The notes under the pieces were generated by a model. The model searched no databases. It had not been told where the DNA came from and saw only the letters and a program-made list of their open reading frames with translations. DNA of 7,275 nucleotides from Promethearchaeota archaeon CR_4 (GTDB lineage Archaea > Asgardarchaeota > Lokiarchaeia > Sigyniarchaeales > CR-4): assembly GCA_001940655.1 (NCBI GenBank), contig MBAA01000202.1, forward strand, positions 1 to 7,275, read 5' to 3'. Both the position numbers and the translations under genes were made by a program. Of the stretch, positions 6,578 to 7,275 are shown piece after piece; the first letter of the stretch is position 1, and every line of letters starts with the position of its first letter.

Positions 6578-6704
6578 GAGTTTCACGTTTTTTTTATTTG
6601 TGATGATAACCAAACAATAGACGAGTATCGGCTCTCCAACTACCTATAGAGTATCTAGGAAGATTGACCGTTTAAGGTAATAGCTAAACTTAAAAGGAAA
6701 TAAA

Positions 6705-6788
6705 ATGCGAGGGTCTGGAAGGGGGAGAGAGGGGCTCACGCGGTTCAATCTGCTTAATGAAAGGTTCCCCCTACTTCGTGGTGCATGA
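6705..6788 (+). CDS. Possible 27-residue small ORF
   Basis: ATG at 6705 opens 27 codons and ends in TGA at 6786-6788. The purine tract AAAAGGAAA six or so bases upstream could serve as a ribosome site, and seven T follow the stop after five bases, as a terminator would. The peptide is Gly/Arg-rich and basic (MRGSGRGREGLTRF at its start) and resembles no family I know. AGGGGGA at 6720-6726 can also pair with TCCCCCT at 6766-6772, so the same patch might instead be a short structured RNA. Chance is a serious alternative for an ORF of this length. Confidence 0.2.
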   Translation: MRGSGRGREGLTRFNLLNERFPLLRGA

Positions 6789-6793
6789 CCTCC

Positions 6794-6800
6794 TTTTTTT
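6794..6800 (+). terminator. T7 tract, possible + strand terminator
   Basis: Seven T follow the small ORF stop at 6788. It would end a short + strand transcript covering about 6700-6800. On the minus strand the same bases give a purine-rich AAAAAAAGGAGGT. Confidence 0.25.
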
Positions 6801-6851
6801 GCTACTTACAAGGTACGAATCTGTTCGGAAACGGTGTTTTATCGATCAAGG

Positions 6852-6875
6852 AAAAAGGAATGGGAGGAACAAAAA
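6852..6875 (-). terminator. T-rich minus-strand terminator after the coiled-coil gene
   Basis: On the minus strand two T5 tracts (6875-6871 and 6856-6852) lie in a pyrimidine-rich stretch starting about 9 bases after the TAG at 6886-6884. This fits archaeal oligo-T termination. Confidence 0.4.
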
Positions 6876-6883
6876 GAGAATCA

Positions 6884-7275
6884 CTAACGGTGCCATTTCC
6901 ACCCACAAACACCACAAATGAGTTTCTTTCCATACATGAGGGGGGCAACGCTTAGCACGAGGGTCTTATCCTCCTCCTCTCGGATCATGCTCCGGTTATT
7001 ATTGTTACATTTTGGGCACACCCAACGTACCGAATCAACGAAAGTCAATTCCTCCGCGAGTAACTGTTTTTTCCCTTCACCAGAAGCCAACTGAGCCGCG
7101 CCGGGAGTTCCTGACGGGGATGTACTGCCCTCATTAAGCTTGCTTTCCATGCTCGTTAACTGATCCTTAAGTGTCCGAATTTCCTCCTGTAGCGTCTGCT
7201 CGAGTTGGTTTTTCAGTTGAAGCTGGGATTGTAGCTCCTCGACTTCTACTTGCGATTTTGTGGCTTGGGTTCTCA
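6884..7275 (-). CDS. Coiled-coil plus C-terminal zinc-ribbon protein (5' end beyond window)
   Basis: The frame is open to the right edge, so the gene continues beyond it; 129 residues are visible. An ATG at 7150 is internal: the 41 codons before it encode Gln/Glu/Leu-rich heptads (ELQSQLQLKNQLEQTLQEE region) that form a coiled coil. A flexible Ser/Gly/Pro linker follows, then a C-terminal zinc ribbon with CPKC and, 30 residues on, CGVC. The segment between carries SMIREEEDKT, a sequence style I associate with the C-terminal zinc ribbons of many Asgard archaeal proteins. The ribbon ends in GWKWHR. A coiled coil joined to a zinc ribbon suggests an oligomeric adaptor or nucleic-acid-associated protein; the real activity may lie in the missing N-terminal part. 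Confidence 0.75.
   Translation of the reverse strand, partial: RTQATKSQVEVEELQSQLQLKNQLEQTLQEEIRTLKDQLTSMESKLNEGSTSPSGTPGAAQLASGEGKKQLLAEELTFVDSVRWVCPKCNNNNRSMIREEEDKTLVLSVAPLMYGKKLICGVCGWKWHR

Larger units (their letters stand above)
6578..6883. other. Spacer upstream of the zinc-ribbon gene
   Basis: About 300 bases between the start of the 62-residue zinc-ribbon gene and the stop of the coiled-coil gene. It should hold the minus-strand promoter of the former and the terminator of the latter. It also contains a G/C-richer patch (6705-6790) with a small + strand ORF and a run of seven T at 6794-6800, listed separately. No other gene is supported. Confidence 0.5.

Noticed and set aside
6600..6606. 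GTGATGA, a match to the C box of C/D guide RNAs
   Set aside because: No D box CTGA at a suitable distance was found, and the match is short enough to be chance.
6735..6756. GGTTCAATC resembling a tRNA T-loop
   Set aside because: The flanking bases do not form the 5-base T stem, and no acceptor or anticodon arm could be built.
6773..6800. Minus-strand AGGAGGT directly before an ATG with a 10-codon ORF
   Set aside because: The purine motif is only one base from the ATG, too close to work as a ribosome site, and the peptide is very short.
1..7275. Search by eye for CRISPR arrays, insertion sequences and attachment sites
   Set aside because: No regularly spaced repeats, transposase-like frames, terminal inverted repeats or tRNA-associated direct repeats were seen.

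Overview
The window looks archaeal, most likely from the Asgard group. Evidence: GGTGA-type Shine-Dalgarno sites sit 4-5 bases before ATG starts, A/T-rich TATA-like boxes stand in for bacterial -35/-10 pairs, and T-run terminators are present. The protein set also fits: small CxC and CPxC zinc-ribbon proteins, a coiled coil joined to a zinc ribbon, and a compact seven-helix membrane protein. The lineage call is an inference from style; there is no rRNA or other marker gene here.

Layout, left to right: (1) an edge fragment at 1-159, probably the 3' end of a + strand gene followed by a T-rich terminator, with a competing minus-strand reading of bases 1-69; (2) a minus-strand membrane protein (421-1101); (3) a minus-strand alpha-helical protein with two DDxxD motifs (1387-2427), read as a class I isoprenoid/terpene synthase-like enzyme; (4) a minus-strand, full-length class II diterpene cyclase (2697-4229) with the YDTAW and DxDD signatures; (5) an 858-base A/T-rich divergent spacer; (6) a + strand B12-binding-domain radical SAM protein (5088-6377); (7) a convergent 62-residue zinc-ribbon protein (6389-6577); (8) a roughly 300-base spacer holding a possible tiny ORF or structured RNA; (9) the C-terminal part of a minus-strand coiled-coil/zinc-ribbon protein running off the right edge.

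The main discovery is the pair at 1387-4229. A class II cyclase protonates and cyclises geranylgeranyl diphosphate to a bicyclic diphosphate, and a class I enzyme then ionises that diphosphate. Together they would form a two-step labdane-type diterpenoid pathway. Archaea make geranylgeranyl diphosphate for their membrane lipids, so the substrate would be at hand. The cyclase lacks the His and Asn of the plant ent-copalyl diphosphate synthase catalytic dyad, so its product is probably something else. Its gene is more A/T-rich than its neighbours in sampled lines, which suggests separate acquisition. The membrane protein and the divergent radical SAM protein may be transport, sensing or tailoring partners, but only adjacency supports that.
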